Source: VAZQ01 sp036557665 (lineage in GTDB: Bacteria > Pseudomonadota > Alphaproteobacteria > Rhizobiales > Xanthobacteraceae). From it: a stretch of DNA of 64,000 bases. A program made the position numbers and the translations under genes. Below the pieces are notes generated by a model, which searched no databases, had not been told where the DNA came from, and worked only from the letters and a program-made list of their open reading frames with translations. Numbering within the stretch: position 1 is the stretch's first letter; each line of letters begins with the position of its first letter. Below are positions 1 through 11,006 of this stretch, piece after piece. Location: contig DATBHG010000106.1 in assembly GCA_036557665.1 (NCBI GenBank), positions 124,001 through 188,000 on the forward strand. Direction: 5' to 3'.

Positions 1-260
1 AGGGCGACCGAGCCGATGCGCACTCCCGCGGCATTGGCGACCCAATCGCGCGCATCCTGCCAGATGCCGGCAACCGCGGGAATGTGATCGCCCCTTACGA
101 CCCCATAGGCCAGCGTAGCGAGCATGAAAACCGCGGTGGCGAGCAAGCCCGCCGCGCGTGGCAAGCGCGCGCCGAGACCTGATTCGCAAACCGCTGCTCC
201 TCGCTGAGCAACCCAGCGTGCCTTCTTCAGCGATTGAGCGAGGCGTCCTCGATCATCCAT
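1..260 (-). CDS. ftsQ: Cell division protein FtsQ, N-terminal part (cut by window edge)
   Basis: Reading the minus strand from the ATG at 260 gives an open frame of 86 codons that runs off the left edge. It starts MDDRGRLAQSLKKARW, has a basic Arg-rich stretch, then one hydrophobic segment (about residues 41-56), and continues into a periplasmic part beginning GDHIPAVAGIWQDARD. This is the usual FtsQ layout: short cytoplasmic tail, one transmembrane helix, POTRA region. FtsQ bridges early and late divisome proteins. The start overlaps the ddl stop by 34 nt, as expected for the alphaproteobacterial ddl-ftsQ junction. The identification rests on position and topology because only the N-terminus is visible. 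Confidence 0.75.
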   Translation of the reverse strand, partial: MDDRGRLAQSLKKARWVAQRGAAVCESGLGARLPRAAGLLATAVFMLATLAYGVVRGDHIPAVAGIWQDARDWVANAAGVRIGSVA

Positions 261-1171
261 CGCACCAGCTCATCAAACGTGACCCCCGCGTGTGCCGCGA
301 GCTCGGGCACCAGCGACGTCTCCGTCATGCCGGGTTGCGTGTTGACCTCGAGGCAGAAAAGTCCCCCTACCCCGTCGACGCGATCGTCGTAGCGAAAGTC
401 CGCACGGCTCACACCCCGGCACCCCAACGCGCCATGCGCCGCCGATGCCAGTTTGCGGACTTCTTGGTAAACAAACGATGAAACTTCTGCGGGAAGAACG
501 TGTTTTGATCCGCCGGGGGCGTATTTGGCTTCATAGTCGTAGAACTTGGTCGCCGCCAGGATTTCGATCACCCCTAGCGCCTCGCTGCCCATGACTGCGC
601 AGGTCAACTCCTTGCCGGGAATGTAGGCCTCGACCATTACCTGCTCCCCATATTCCCAGTCGTGACGCGTGAGCTCCTGAGGTGGATGGGCGTGCTCCGG
701 CGTAACGATGAAGACCCCGACGCTCGATCCCTCCGCCACCGGCTTGATCACGTAGGGTGGCGGCAGCAGGTGGGATTTCGCCGCGCTCAAGCGGGATGCA
801 ACTATGCCATCCGGCACGGGCACGCCGGCTGCGCGCAACAAGACCTTGGCCGCATCTTTCTGCATGGCGACGGCAGAGGCCATGACCCCGGAATGGGTGT
901 AGGGAATGGCCAGAATTTCCAGGATTCCTTGCAGCGTACCGTCCTCGCCCGGGCGACCATGGAGCGCGTTGAGGGCAACATCGGGTTTGACGCTGGCGAG
1001 CACCGTCGCAATGTCGCGCCCCACATCGATTGGGGTCACCCGATATCCGAGCCGCCCCAGCGCCTCTGCGCAGTATCGGCCGGACCGCAGCGAGACCTCC
1101 CGCTCCGCCGACCACCCCCCCATCAGAACGGCAACATGCTTGCTCAAGGTGCGGGGTCCCGAGGTGATCAT
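227..1171 (-). CDS. ddl: D-alanine--D-alanine ligase
   Basis: This ATP-grasp enzyme of 314 residues joins two D-alanines for the peptidoglycan stem peptide in the cytoplasm. Visible family marks are the N-terminal VAVLMGGWSAEREVSLRSG (Gly-rich substrate loop), HGRPGEDGTLQG, the YVIKPVAEGSSVGV ATP-binding strand with its Lys, the EKELTC-type strand (GKELTCAVMG), and the C-terminal FCLEVNTQPGMTETSLVP with the metal-binding Glu/Asn and catalytic loop. Length is normal. It normally follows murB directly; here katG and a 200-nt spacer lie between, so ddl probably needs its own promoter or read-through from katG. It overlaps ftsQ by 34 nt. Confidence 0.95.
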   Translation of the reverse strand: MITSGPRTLSKHVAVLMGGWSAEREVSLRSGRYCAEALGRLGYRVTPIDVGRDIATVLASVKPDVALNALHGRPGEDGTLQGILEILAIPYTHSGVMASAVAMQKDAAKVLLRAAGVPVPDGIVASRLSAAKSHLLPPPYVIKPVAEGSSVGVFIVTPEHAHPPQELTRHDWEYGEQVMVEAYIPGKELTCAVMGSEALGVIEILAATKFYDYEAKYAPGGSKHVLPAEVSSFVYQEVRKLASAAHGALGCRGVSRADFRYDDRVDGVGGLFCLEVNTQPGMTETSLVPELAAHAGVTFDELVRWMIEDASLNR

Positions 1172-1310
1172 CTCAGAGAAATTGGATCGAGATGCGGCAG
1201 ATTACTTGCACACGGTGGAGTGCGAGAATCATTCACGCAGGGCCGCGTGCCCGACCATCTCGCCAACGAGGTGGAAGGTGGCGGTATCGTTGTTCGCGCC
1301 GATAGGAACA

Positions 1311-1346
1311 CGCCGGGGGCGGACGCGAGCCCGTTCGCCCCCGGCG
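1311..1346. repeat. GC-rich perfect hairpin between katG and ddl
   Basis: An 11-bp perfect inverted repeat (CGCCGGGGGCG paired with CGCCCCCGGCG, 14-nt loop) lies in the 200-nt spacer after the katG stop. No T-tract follows on the minus strand, so it is at best a weak or factor-assisted terminator for katG, or a 3' end stabiliser. Confidence 0.4.
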
Positions 1347-1372
1347 GCACCGTTTGACCGGCGCCGAGATGA

Positions 1373-3559
<2,187 letters not shown>

Positions 3560-3675
3560 GTTCTCTCCAAACGTTTTTTGATTTTGTTCCCGGTCCGTAT
3601 ACAAGGCTCATCCTTTTTTGGAAAGTAATGCAGCTTCATGGCTGCTGCCATGGTCCTGCACACGAGAACCACAAT

Positions 3676-4584
3676 CTAGGGTTCCCGCACCCCGATGCGC
3701 TTGATCTCCCATTCCAGCTCGACGCCGGAGCTCTCTCTCACGCGGGAGCGGACGGTTTCACCGAGATCTTCGATGTCGGCGGCGCAGGCGCCACCGAGAT
3801 TGATCAAGAAATTGCAGTGCAGCTCCGAAACCTGAGCCTTGCCGAGCCGAAGCCCGCGGCAACCGGCCGCGTCGATGAGTTGCCAAGCCTTGTGGCCGGG
3901 CGGATTCTTGAACGTCGAGCCGCCGGTCCGACTCTTGATGGGCTGCGTCGCCTCGCGCGCCTCCGTGATCTTGTCCATCTGCGCGGCGATCGTGCCGGCT
4001 TCGCCGGGAGCCCCTTGAAACAGCGCCTCGGTGAAGATGATGTCGTCGGAGACGCCGCAATGCCGGTAGCTGTAGCTCATGTCGGCATTTGTAAGGACGA
4101 GCTTGCGTCCGCCCCGATCAATGCCGCGTATTTCCACAACTACATCCTTGGTTTCACTGCCGTAGGCGCCGCCGTTCATGCGCAGTGCGCCGCCGATCGC
4201 GCCGGGAATGCCGCGGAAGAAGGCGAGACCCTCGATAGCCGCCTCCTGCGCCGCGCGGCTGAGCTTCACGTCCGGTACCGCCGCGCCGGCGCGGATACGG
4301 CTTGCACTCTCCAACGTGATCTCGCCGAACCCGCGACCGAGCCGGATCACGACCCCCGGGACGCCGGCGTCGCGCACGATGAGGTTCGAGCCCAACCCGA
4401 TAACGGTCACCGGGATTTGTTCGGGCAAGCCCGCGAGGAAATAAGCGAGATCATCCTCGCCTTCAGGGACGAACAGGATCTGCGCCGCGCCACCGACGCG
4501 AAACCACGTGAGCTCCGCCAGCGATTGGCCCGCGAGCAGCTTACCGCGCAGGCGCGGCAGCCGGGCACGGATGTCTTCGATCAC
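3676..4584 (-). CDS. murB: UDP-N-acetylenolpyruvoylglucosamine reductase MurB
   Basis: FAD-dependent enzyme that reduces UDP-GlcNAc-enolpyruvate to UDP-MurNAc with NADPH. The FAD-binding segment (TWFRVGGAAQILFVP, LGLGSNLIVRDAGVPGVVIRLG), the AFFRGIPGAIGGALRMNGGAYG motif, YRHCGVS and the SGGSTFKNP-like RTGGSTFKNPPG containing the catalytic Ser are all present. The GTG at 4584 overlaps the murC stop as GTGA, which gives 302 residues, the normal size; an upstream frame extension to 4659 is entirely inside murC and looks non-coding. This is the last gene of the contiguous murE-to-murB block before katG. Confidence 0.95.
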   Translation of the reverse strand: MIEDIRARLPRLRGKLLAGQSLAELTWFRVGGAAQILFVPEGEDDLAYFLAGLPEQIPVTVIGLGSNLIVRDAGVPGVVIRLGRGFGEITLESASRIRAGAAVPDVKLSRAAQEAAIEGLAFFRGIPGAIGGALRMNGGAYGSETKDVVVEIRGIDRGGRKLVLTNADMSYSYRHCGVSDDIIFTEALFQGAPGEAGTIAAQMDKITEAREATQPIKSRTGGSTFKNPPGHKAWQLIDAAGCRGLRLGKAQVSELHCNFLINLGGACAADIEDLGETVRSRVRESSGVELEWEIKRIGVREP

Positions 4585-5993
4585 GCAACGGCACCGAGGG
4601 ACGCAAGCTCGCCCGGAAGCGCGTAGGCCCACTGCGTGATGCTGCCCGCGCCCAGACACACGACGATGTCCCCGGGCATGGCGAGCCGTCCGACGAGACG
4701 CGGAAGATCCTGCGGGCCGTCGAGGGCAACCACCTGCCGGTGGCCGTGAGCGCGCAACGCCTGCACCAGACTGTCTCGGTCTATGCCGGGGACGGGCGCC
4801 TCGCCGGCGGGATACACAGGTGCGACGATGACCGTGTCCGCGTCATTGAAGCAGGTGGAGAACTGCTCAAACAGCGAGGCGAGACGGGTGTAGCGGTGGG
4901 GCTGCACGACCGCTATCACCTGACCGGGACTCGTCTCGCGCGCGGCACGCAGCACCGCGGCGATCTCGACGGGATGATGCCCATAGTCATCGATGATCGG
5001 CACGCCGTTCCATTCGCCGGTCCGGGTGAAGCGCCGCCGCACGCCGCCGAATTCGCGGAGCGCTTTGCAGATCAGGTCGTCGGGAATCCCGAGCTCGTGC
5101 GCGACAGCAATGGCGGCTGTCGCGTTGAGGCCGTTGTGCCGTCCCGGCATGGGCAGCCGCAGGCCGTCGATCTCGTGCATCGTCGCCCCGGCCCGGTCCC
5201 GGAATACAATGGAGAACCGCGATTCGCCGGCAGAATGATCCAGACCGACAAGGCGAACATCGGCCTGCGGGTTCTCGCCATAGGTGATGATGCGCCTGTC
5301 GGTAATCTGGCCGACCAGCAGCTGCACCACAGGGTGATCCGTGCACATGATGGCGAAGCCGTAGAAGGGCACGTTCTCCACGAAGGCGCGGAAGGCCTCC
5401 TGCACGGCCTCGAAGGTCTTGAAGTGGTCGAGGTGCTCCGGATCGACATTGGTCACGATGGCAACATCGGCGGGCAGCTTGAGGAAGGTCCCGTCGGACT
5501 CGTCGGCTTCGACCACCATCCAGTCGCCCGCGCCCAGGCGCGCGTTGGTGCCATACGCGTTGATGATGCCTCCGTTGATGACGGTCGGATCGAGCCCGCC
5601 GGCATCGACCAGCGCGGCCACCAGCGAGGTGGTGGTTGTCTTGCCGTGCGTCCCCGCAATGGCAATGCAGCTTTTCAGCCGCATCAGCTCGGCCAGCATC
5701 TCCGCCCGCCGCACGATGGGCAACCGCTCTGCGCGCGCAGCAATCAATTCCGGATTGTCGCGCTTGATCGCGGTGGAGACGACGATCACGGCGGCATCCC
5801 CGAGCGCATTCGCGCTGTGGCCCACCGAGATTCTCGCGCCCTTCTCGCGCAAACGCTTGACGTTGGCACTTTCGGATGCATCGGAACCTTGCACGGTATA
5901 GCCGAGATTGATCAGCACCTCGGCAATTCCGCTCATGCCGATCCCGCCGATGCCGATGAAATGGATCGGGCCGATCCTGCTCGGCAGCTTCAT
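4581..5993 (-). CDS. murC: UDP-N-acetylmuramate--L-alanine ligase MurC
   Basis: Mur ligase of 470 residues adding L-Ala to UDP-MurNAc. It begins MKLPSRIGPIHFIGIGGIGMSG, the Rossmann-like uridine site, then has the ATP loop AGTHGKTTTTSLVAAL, the VEADESDGTF strand with the Mg/catalytic Glu, the NVDPEHLDHF motif, and PGRHNGLNATAAIAVA with the downstream FGGVRRRFTR and DDYGHHPVEI C-domain signatures. It overlaps murG upstream by ATGA (5990-5993) and murB downstream by GTGA, so the three are translationally coupled. Confidence 0.97.
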   Translation of the reverse strand: MKLPSRIGPIHFIGIGGIGMSGIAEVLINLGYTVQGSDASESANVKRLREKGARISVGHSANALGDAAVIVVSTAIKRDNPELIAARAERLPIVRRAEMLAELMRLKSCIAIAGTHGKTTTTSLVAALVDAGGLDPTVINGGIINAYGTNARLGAGDWMVVEADESDGTFLKLPADVAIVTNVDPEHLDHFKTFEAVQEAFRAFVENVPFYGFAIMCTDHPVVQLLVGQITDRRIITYGENPQADVRLVGLDHSAGESRFSIVFRDRAGATMHEIDGLRLPMPGRHNGLNATAAIAVAHELGIPDDLICKALREFGGVRRRFTRTGEWNGVPIIDDYGHHPVEIAAVLRAARETSPGQVIAVVQPHRYTRLASLFEQFSTCFNDADTVIVAPVYPAGEAPVPGIDRDSLVQALRAHGHRQVVALDGPQDLPRLVGRLAMPGDIVVCLGAGSITQWAYALPGELASLGAVA

Positions 5994-7120
5994 GCCGCTC
6001 CTCTCACGATTTCCCCCACCAGATCGGCAAGCCGCTCGGCCGCATCGAGAGCCCCCTGCGAGCGCGCCGCCGCGGCCATTGCTACGAGTTTTTGCGGAGC
6101 ACTGGCAAGCGCGGAGATTTCGCCGGCCAGTCGCTCGGGTGTGAAATCATGCTGGGCCAAACGGATAGCCCCCCCTTCCTTTTCCATCATCCCGGCATTT
6201 GCGGACTGGTCCTGGTCGAGAGCATGGGGAAGCGGGACCAGGATCGCGGGCCTGCCGATGGCGGTGAGCTCCGCCACGGTCGAGGCACCGGCGCGCGCGA
6301 TGACGAGCTGCGCGGTCGCAATACGCGCAGGGAGATCGGCGAAGAACGGCGCAACCTCTGCTGCCACGCCGGCATCCGCATACGCTTGCTTCACTCGCCC
6401 GATATCCTCCTCGCGTGCCTGCTGCACGACGGTAAGGCGCAGTTGCACGCCGGCATCGAGGCGTTTTATCGCCACGGGCACGATGTCCGCCATGATCCGC
6501 GCGCCTTGGCTGCCGCCGAAGACCAGAAGCCGCAGTCTGTCCGCCGCATCCGGCACGCCGTAAGGTGTACGCGCGGCGGCGACGACCGCAGTGCGCACCG
6601 GGTTGCCGGTGCGCACTGCTTTGCCGGCAAGGTTCGGCTCGCGTGCCAGCACCCCGGCAAAGCTGGTGGCGATTGCCGTGACCCTCCGGGCAAGCAGCCG
6701 GTTCGCCCGCCCCATCACGGCATTCTGCTCGTGAATGAGCGTTGGAATGCCGCGCAGCGTTCCTGCCACGACGGGCGGCAGCGTGGGGTATCCACCGAAT
6801 CCCACGATCGCGGCCGGCTTGATCCGGCCGAGAACGCGCATCGCTTGAATAAGGCCGAGTCCGAGTCGCGCCGCCGCACGAGCAAGCGAAAAGGGATCGC
6901 GACGGCGCAGAGTTTCGCTCGCGATGATGTGGACACGGCGGGCGGGAAATCTGCTGCCGTAACGCTCGGCGCGGTGATCGGTCGCCAGATCGACGGTGAT
7001 GCCGCGCCGTGTGAGCACCTCGGCCAGCGCTTCGGCCGGGAACAGGTGTCCCCCGGTGCCGCCTGCAGCGAGCAACACGAGCGGGCCGTGACCGGTTTGC
7101 TCCGCCTCATACGAGGGCAT
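5990..7120 (-). CDS. murG: Lipid II synthase MurG (GlcNAc transferase)
   Basis: Membrane-associated GT28 glycosyltransferase that adds GlcNAc to lipid I to make lipid II. The donor and acceptor motifs LAAGGTGGHLFPAEAL, VGFGGYPTLPPVVAG, HEQNAVMGRANRLLA, LLVFGGSQGARIMADIVP and the IARAGASTVAELTAIGRPAILVP G-loop are visible. The ATG at 7120 is preferred because GGGAG sits 7 nt upstream and this leaves 31 nt after the ftsW stop; a longer frame to 7195 would run into ftsW. Length from this start is 376 residues. The stop overlaps murC. Confidence 0.95.
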   Translation of the reverse strand: MPSYEAEQTGHGPLVLLAAGGTGGHLFPAEALAEVLTRRGITVDLATDHRAERYGSRFPARRVHIIASETLRRRDPFSLARAAARLGLGLIQAMRVLGRIKPAAIVGFGGYPTLPPVVAGTLRGIPTLIHEQNAVMGRANRLLARRVTAIATSFAGVLAREPNLAGKAVRTGNPVRTAVVAAARTPYGVPDAADRLRLLVFGGSQGARIMADIVPVAIKRLDAGVQLRLTVVQQAREEDIGRVKQAYADAGVAAEVAPFFADLPARIATAQLVIARAGASTVAELTAIGRPAILVPLPHALDQDQSANAGMMEKEGGAIRLAQHDFTPERLAGEISALASAPQKLVAMAAAARSQGALDAAERLADLVGEIVRGAA

Positions 7121-7151
7121 GCCAGCGCTCCCGAGCTTGCGCGCGCGCAAG

Positions 7152-8294
7152 CTACGCGGGCGCCGGCTCGCGCTGCGTCGCCAGCAGGACCGCACGCGGG
7201 CGCCCGCGCGTCAAGGCCAACAGCATTCCCATCCCGTAGGCAAGCGAGATCATGGACGACCCGCCATAGGAGATGAACGGCAAGGTCATGCCTTTGGCAG
7301 GCATGAGATGCAGGTTGACCGCCATGTTGATGGCCGATTGCAGCCCCAGCAGGATCGCAAGGCCTGCCACGCCAAAGCGCGTGAACGCGTCGTCATTGGC
7401 CATGGCATGGCGCAGCGAACGCATCACGATGAACCCGAATGTTGCCAGCAGCAGAAGGCAGAGCACGATGCCGAACTCCTCGGCGGCGACCGCAAACACG
7501 AAGTCCGTGTGGCTCTCCGGCAGGATGCGTTTGACCGTGCCCTCGCCCGGGCCACGCCCAAACCAGCCGCCCCGCTGGAACGATTCGAGTGCCTGATCGA
7601 TGTTGAAACTGTCCCCGGATGCGGGATCGAGGAAACGCTCAATCCGCCGCGCGACATAGGGAACAAGCAGATAGGCGGCGGCAAGCCCGGCCGCTGCGGC
7701 CCCCCCGAGCCCTGCGACCCAGATCAGGCGCATGCCCGCAAGAAAGAACAGCGCTCCCCAGACAAGCGCAATCAACATCGTCTGACCGAAATCGGGCTGG
7801 AGCACCAGGCCGGAAAGAGCAGCACCGAGGAGGAGGACAGCGAGCGTGGTCGCGGGCATTTCCGGCCGTCGCGCCGATTCGCCGAACAGCCAGGCAATCA
7901 GAATGACGAGGGAGGGCTTGAGGAATTCGGAAGGCTGAATGTTCACGCCAAACAGCAGAAGCCAGCGCCTCGCCCCTTTGACCTCGGGGCCGAACTGGAG
8001 AGTGGCTGCAACAAGCGCAATGCTGACCAGGAAGGCGGCAAGCGCGAGGCGCCGGACGTAGCGCGGAGGAAGAAACGATGTTGCGAGCAGAATTACGATC
8101 GCCGGTACGACGTAGAGGATGTGCCGCCCTACGAAATAGAACGGATCGAGGCCGAGCCGCGAAGCGACTGGCGGGCTTGCGGCAAGTGACAGTACGATGC
8201 CCGCGAGCATGAGCGCGAGCACCGCAACCAGCAGCGGGCGGTCCACCGTCCACCACCACTGGGCAAAGTGCGTACGCTCGAGCCGCGAAACCAT
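7152..8294 (-). CDS. ftsW: Septal peptidoglycan glycosyltransferase FtsW
   Basis: SEDS-family polytopic protein of 380 residues that polymerises lipid II at the septum with FtsI. About ten hydrophobic segments are visible, with the SEDS marks GARRWLLLFGVNIQPSEFLK, QPDFGQTMLI, the long periplasmic loop GPGEGTVKRILPESHTDFVF, and the C-terminal PFISYGGSSMISLAYGMG. The ATG at 8294 has a purine-rich GGGGGAGCGGG immediately upstream; the frame continues to 8348 without support. Next to it on the other strand is an unrelated enolase-superfamily gene, which splits ftsW from murD. Confidence 0.95.
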   Translation of the reverse strand: MVSRLERTHFAQWWWTVDRPLLVAVLALMLAGIVLSLAASPPVASRLGLDPFYFVGRHILYVVPAIVILLATSFLPPRYVRRLALAAFLVSIALVAATLQFGPEVKGARRWLLLFGVNIQPSEFLKPSLVILIAWLFGESARRPEMPATTLAVLLLGAALSGLVLQPDFGQTMLIALVWGALFFLAGMRLIWVAGLGGAAAAGLAAAYLLVPYVARRIERFLDPASGDSFNIDQALESFQRGGWFGRGPGEGTVKRILPESHTDFVFAVAAEEFGIVLCLLLLATFGFIVMRSLRHAMANDDAFTRFGVAGLAILLGLQSAINMAVNLHLMPAKGMTLPFISYGGSSMISLAYGMGMLLALTRGRPRAVLLATQREPAPA

Positions 8295-8461
8295 CCCGCT
8301 CCCCCCCGCCTCAGTGGTGCCCGCACGAGATTGACAGGGCGTTAACACGTGATCGGCGCAGCTTTGGCACGAGACAGGAAGAGCTTCCCGGAACCGGCAT
8401 GGACACCGTTCGTTAACCTCGCGGGGGCGCTCTTCTTCCTCTGAGGTGCGAAGCGCGCCCC

Positions 8462-9556
8462 ATGCCGCAAGAGTCTTCCATCAGGCGCGTTACAGCACAG
8501 TCGTTCCGGATCCCGACGGACGCGCCGGAGGCGGACGGCACGATCTCGTGGGACGCAACGACGCTGGTCCTTGTCGAGATCGATGCGGGCGGCACTACGG
8601 GTCTCGGCTACAGCTACGCGGATGCCGCGGCAGGAGAGCTTGTCAACACGTTGCTGGCTCGAGTGCTGCGCGGCGAGGAGGCGTTCGCAATCCCGAAGTT
8701 GTGGTCTGCCATGGTGCGCGCTGTCCGCAACATTGGCTGGCGCGGCGTTTGCGCGTGCGCCATCTCGGCCATCGACGTGGCGCTGTGGGATCTCAAGTCC
8801 CGTCTCATGAATGTCTCGTTGAGCCGGCTGCTGGGAGCTGAGCGGCATGTCGTTCCGATCTATGGCAGCGGCGGGTTTACTTCCTATTCGGCGGACCGGC
8901 TGCGCGAGCAGCTGGGTGCCTGGGTCGAGCGAGATGGCTGCGCCTGGGTCAAGATGAAAGTCGGATCATCTCCGCGTGATGACCTGTCGAGAGTAAAAAC
9001 CGCTCGCGACGCCATCGGAACGGCCGGACTCTATGTCGACGCCAATGGCGCTTACAGCCGCAAGCAGGCGCTCAGGTTCGCCGAGGAGCTCGCGCCATTG
9101 GGGGTGAGCTGGTTCGAGGAGCCGGTCTCGAGCGACGATCTCGAAGGCCTGCGTCTCCTGCGCGACCGATCGCCTGGCGGAATGGATATCGCGGCGGGAG
9201 AGTACGGCTACGAGCCCTTCTACTTTCGACGCATGCTCGAAGCAGGTGCGGTGGACGTGCTGCAAGCCGACGCAACACGCTGCGGCGGCTACACCGGCTT
9301 TCTCAAGGCCGCGGCACTCGCCGATGCGTGGGGGATTCCGTTTTCCTCGCACACTGCGCCTGCGCTCCACCTGCCCGTGTGCTGCGCAGCCCCGCGGGTG
9401 CGCAACATGGAGTGGTTCTACGATCACGTCCGAATCGAGCGCCTGGTGTTCGACGGCGCGCCGCTGCCATGCAACGGCACGATCCGGCCCGATCCGACCC
9501 GGCCGGGCCACGGGCTCACGTTCAAGCGGAGGGATGCGGAACGCCTGGCAGCGTGA
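8462..9556 (+). CDS. Enolase-superfamily (mandelate racemase/muconate lactonizing type) enzyme
   Basis: A 364-residue protein with the N-terminal capping domain and a TIM barrel. The barrel shows VKMKVG (Lys164, Lys166), metal ligands Asp193 in VDANGAYS, Glu219 in WFEEPV and Glu247 in AAGEYG, and His297 in SSHTAP preceded by DVLQAD, the layout of enolase-superfamily members that abstract an alpha proton of a carboxylate. The KxK plus His pair argues for an acid-sugar dehydratase or racemase, but the substrate cannot be told from sequence. It reads against the dcw cluster, between ftsW and murD, and has no catabolic neighbours. The Shine-Dalgarno is weak. Confidence 0.85.
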   Translation: MPQESSIRRVTAQSFRIPTDAPEADGTISWDATTLVLVEIDAGGTTGLGYSYADAAAGELVNTLLARVLRGEEAFAIPKLWSAMVRAVRNIGWRGVCACAISAIDVALWDLKSRLMNVSLSRLLGAERHVVPIYGSGGFTSYSADRLREQLGAWVERDGCAWVKMKVGSSPRDDLSRVKTARDAIGTAGLYVDANGAYSRKQALRFAEELAPLGVSWFEEPVSSDDLEGLRLLRDRSPGGMDIAAGEYGYEPFYFRRMLEAGAVDVLQADATRCGGYTGFLKAAALADAWGIPFSSHTAPALHLPVCCAAPRVRNMEWFYDHVRIERLVFDGAPLPCNGTIRPDPTRPGHGLTFKRRDAERLAA

Positions 9557-9580
9557 ATTTTCCATCGGCGGTCTTGCCGG

Positions 9581-10981
9581 TCACGACATGCCGGCAACGC
9601 CGGGAATTGCCTGAACCAATGCGCGGAATGTGTCGCCCCGTACTTCGAAATTCCGGTACTGATCGAAGGAGGCGCAGGCGGGCGACAGTAGCACGACCGG
9701 CTCCTGCGCGGCCGAAGCTTCCGCGTCGCGAGCGGCAAGATCGACAGCACGATCGAGCGTGCCGGCGATGACATAGGGTACCTTTCCCTCGATCTGGCGA
9801 GCAAGATCGGATGCAGCTTCGCCAACCAGGTAGGCCTTGCACATGCGGGGAAAGAACGGGGCGAGGGAGACGATCCCGCCGGACTTCGGCTTGCCCCCCG
9901 CGATCCAGTAAATGGTCGAGAAACAGGCGAGCGCCTGGGCAGCCGAATCGGCGTTCGTGGCCTTGGAATCATTGACGAACAGCACCCGGCCCTTGCGCCC
10001 GACCTGCTCCATCCTGTGCGCAAGGCCCGGAAACGAGGTCAAGCCCTGCTCGATCGAGGCCGCTGTGAGCCCGAGCGCGACTGCGGCCGCAGCAGCACAA
10101 GCTGCGTTCTGCGCATTGTGCACGCCGCGCAGCGATCCAATGCCGGCAAGCCGAGCAACGCGGCGCACCTTTCCGGCTGCGGCCTCCATGATGCTCTCAT
10201 CCTCGACATAAACTCCCTGCGGCAGGGGATGGCGCGCGGAAACCCGTACCACCCGCTTGCCCGCAGAGGCGATGCGATCGGCAGCGGCGAGGCACCATTG
10301 GTCGTCCACGCCGATGATGGCCGCTCCGTCGTCCTGCACGCCCGCGACGAGGCGCTCTTTCACCGCGGCATAGGCTGCCATGGTGCCGTGCCGGTCGAGG
10401 TGATCCTCGCTCACATTGATGAGAACGCCGACCGAGGGATCGAGGGTGGGCGCGAGATCGATCTGATAGGAAGAGACCTCGATCACGTGGATCCGTGCCG
10501 GCCCCGGCGGCTCAAGCGAAAGGATCGGCGTTCCGATATTGCCGCCGACCTGGGCATCGCAACCGGCACAGCGCAAGAGATGGGCGAGAAGGGCCGTGGT
10601 GGTTGATTTGCCGTTGGTGCCGGTAATCGCGACCAGCGGAGCTTCGGGCGCATCGCGCCGCCGCTCGCGACAGAACAGCTCGATATCACCGATCACCTCG
10701 ACACCTGCCGCTCGGGCAAGGCGCACCGACCAATGTGGCGTCGGATGCGTGAGCGGCACGCCGGGGGCGAGCACCAAGGCGGCAATGCGCGACCACTCTG
10801 TCGTATGCAGATCCAGGGTGGGCACGCCGGCGCTGGTTGCCTTGGCGATGATGTCCAAATCATCGTCCCAGCCGATCACATCGGCACCGCCGGCGAGAAG
10901 TGCGCTTGCGCTCGCCAGTCCCGAGCCCCCCAGACCGAAGACGGCGACTCGTTTGCCGGTGAAGGTCGAAGCGCGGATCAC
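9581..10981 (-). CDS. murD: UDP-N-acetylmuramoyl-L-alanine--D-glutamate ligase MurD
   Basis: Mur ligase that adds D-Glu. Features in order: KRVAVFGLGGSGLASA uridine-binding loop, AITGTNGKSTTTALLAHLL ATP loop, EVSSYQIDL, NVSEDHLDRHGTMAAY, VHNAQNAACAAAAA, FPGLAHRMEQV and NDSKATNADSAAQAL. I favour the GTG at 10981 (VIRASTFTGKRVAVFG), which gives 466 residues and a 25-nt gap from mraY; an ATG at 11038 would add 19 residues of low family resemblance overlapping mraY. The 3' end is only 24 nt from the convergent enolase-superfamily gene. Confidence 0.94.
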   Translation of the reverse strand: MIRASTFTGKRVAVFGLGGSGLASASALLAGGADVIGWDDDLDIIAKATSAGVPTLDLHTTEWSRIAALVLAPGVPLTHPTPHWSVRLARAAGVEVIGDIELFCRERRRDAPEAPLVAITGTNGKSTTTALLAHLLRCAGCDAQVGGNIGTPILSLEPPGPARIHVIEVSSYQIDLAPTLDPSVGVLINVSEDHLDRHGTMAAYAAVKERLVAGVQDDGAAIIGVDDQWCLAAADRIASAGKRVVRVSARHPLPQGVYVEDESIMEAAAGKVRRVARLAGIGSLRGVHNAQNAACAAAAAVALGLTAASIEQGLTSFPGLAHRMEQVGRKGRVLFVNDSKATNADSAAQALACFSTIYWIAGGKPKSGGIVSLAPFFPRMCKAYLVGEAASDLARQIEGKVPYVIAGTLDRAVDLAARDAEASAAQEPVVLLSPACASFDQYRNFEVRGDTFRALVQAIPGVAGMS

Positions 10982-11006
10982 TGGACCCGTCGTTTGCGCG
11001 CTGTGC

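Noticed and set aside
4740..6563. 607-codon plus-strand open frame opposite murC and murG
   Set aside because: Antisense shadow of two conserved genes, with no start signal or family motif.
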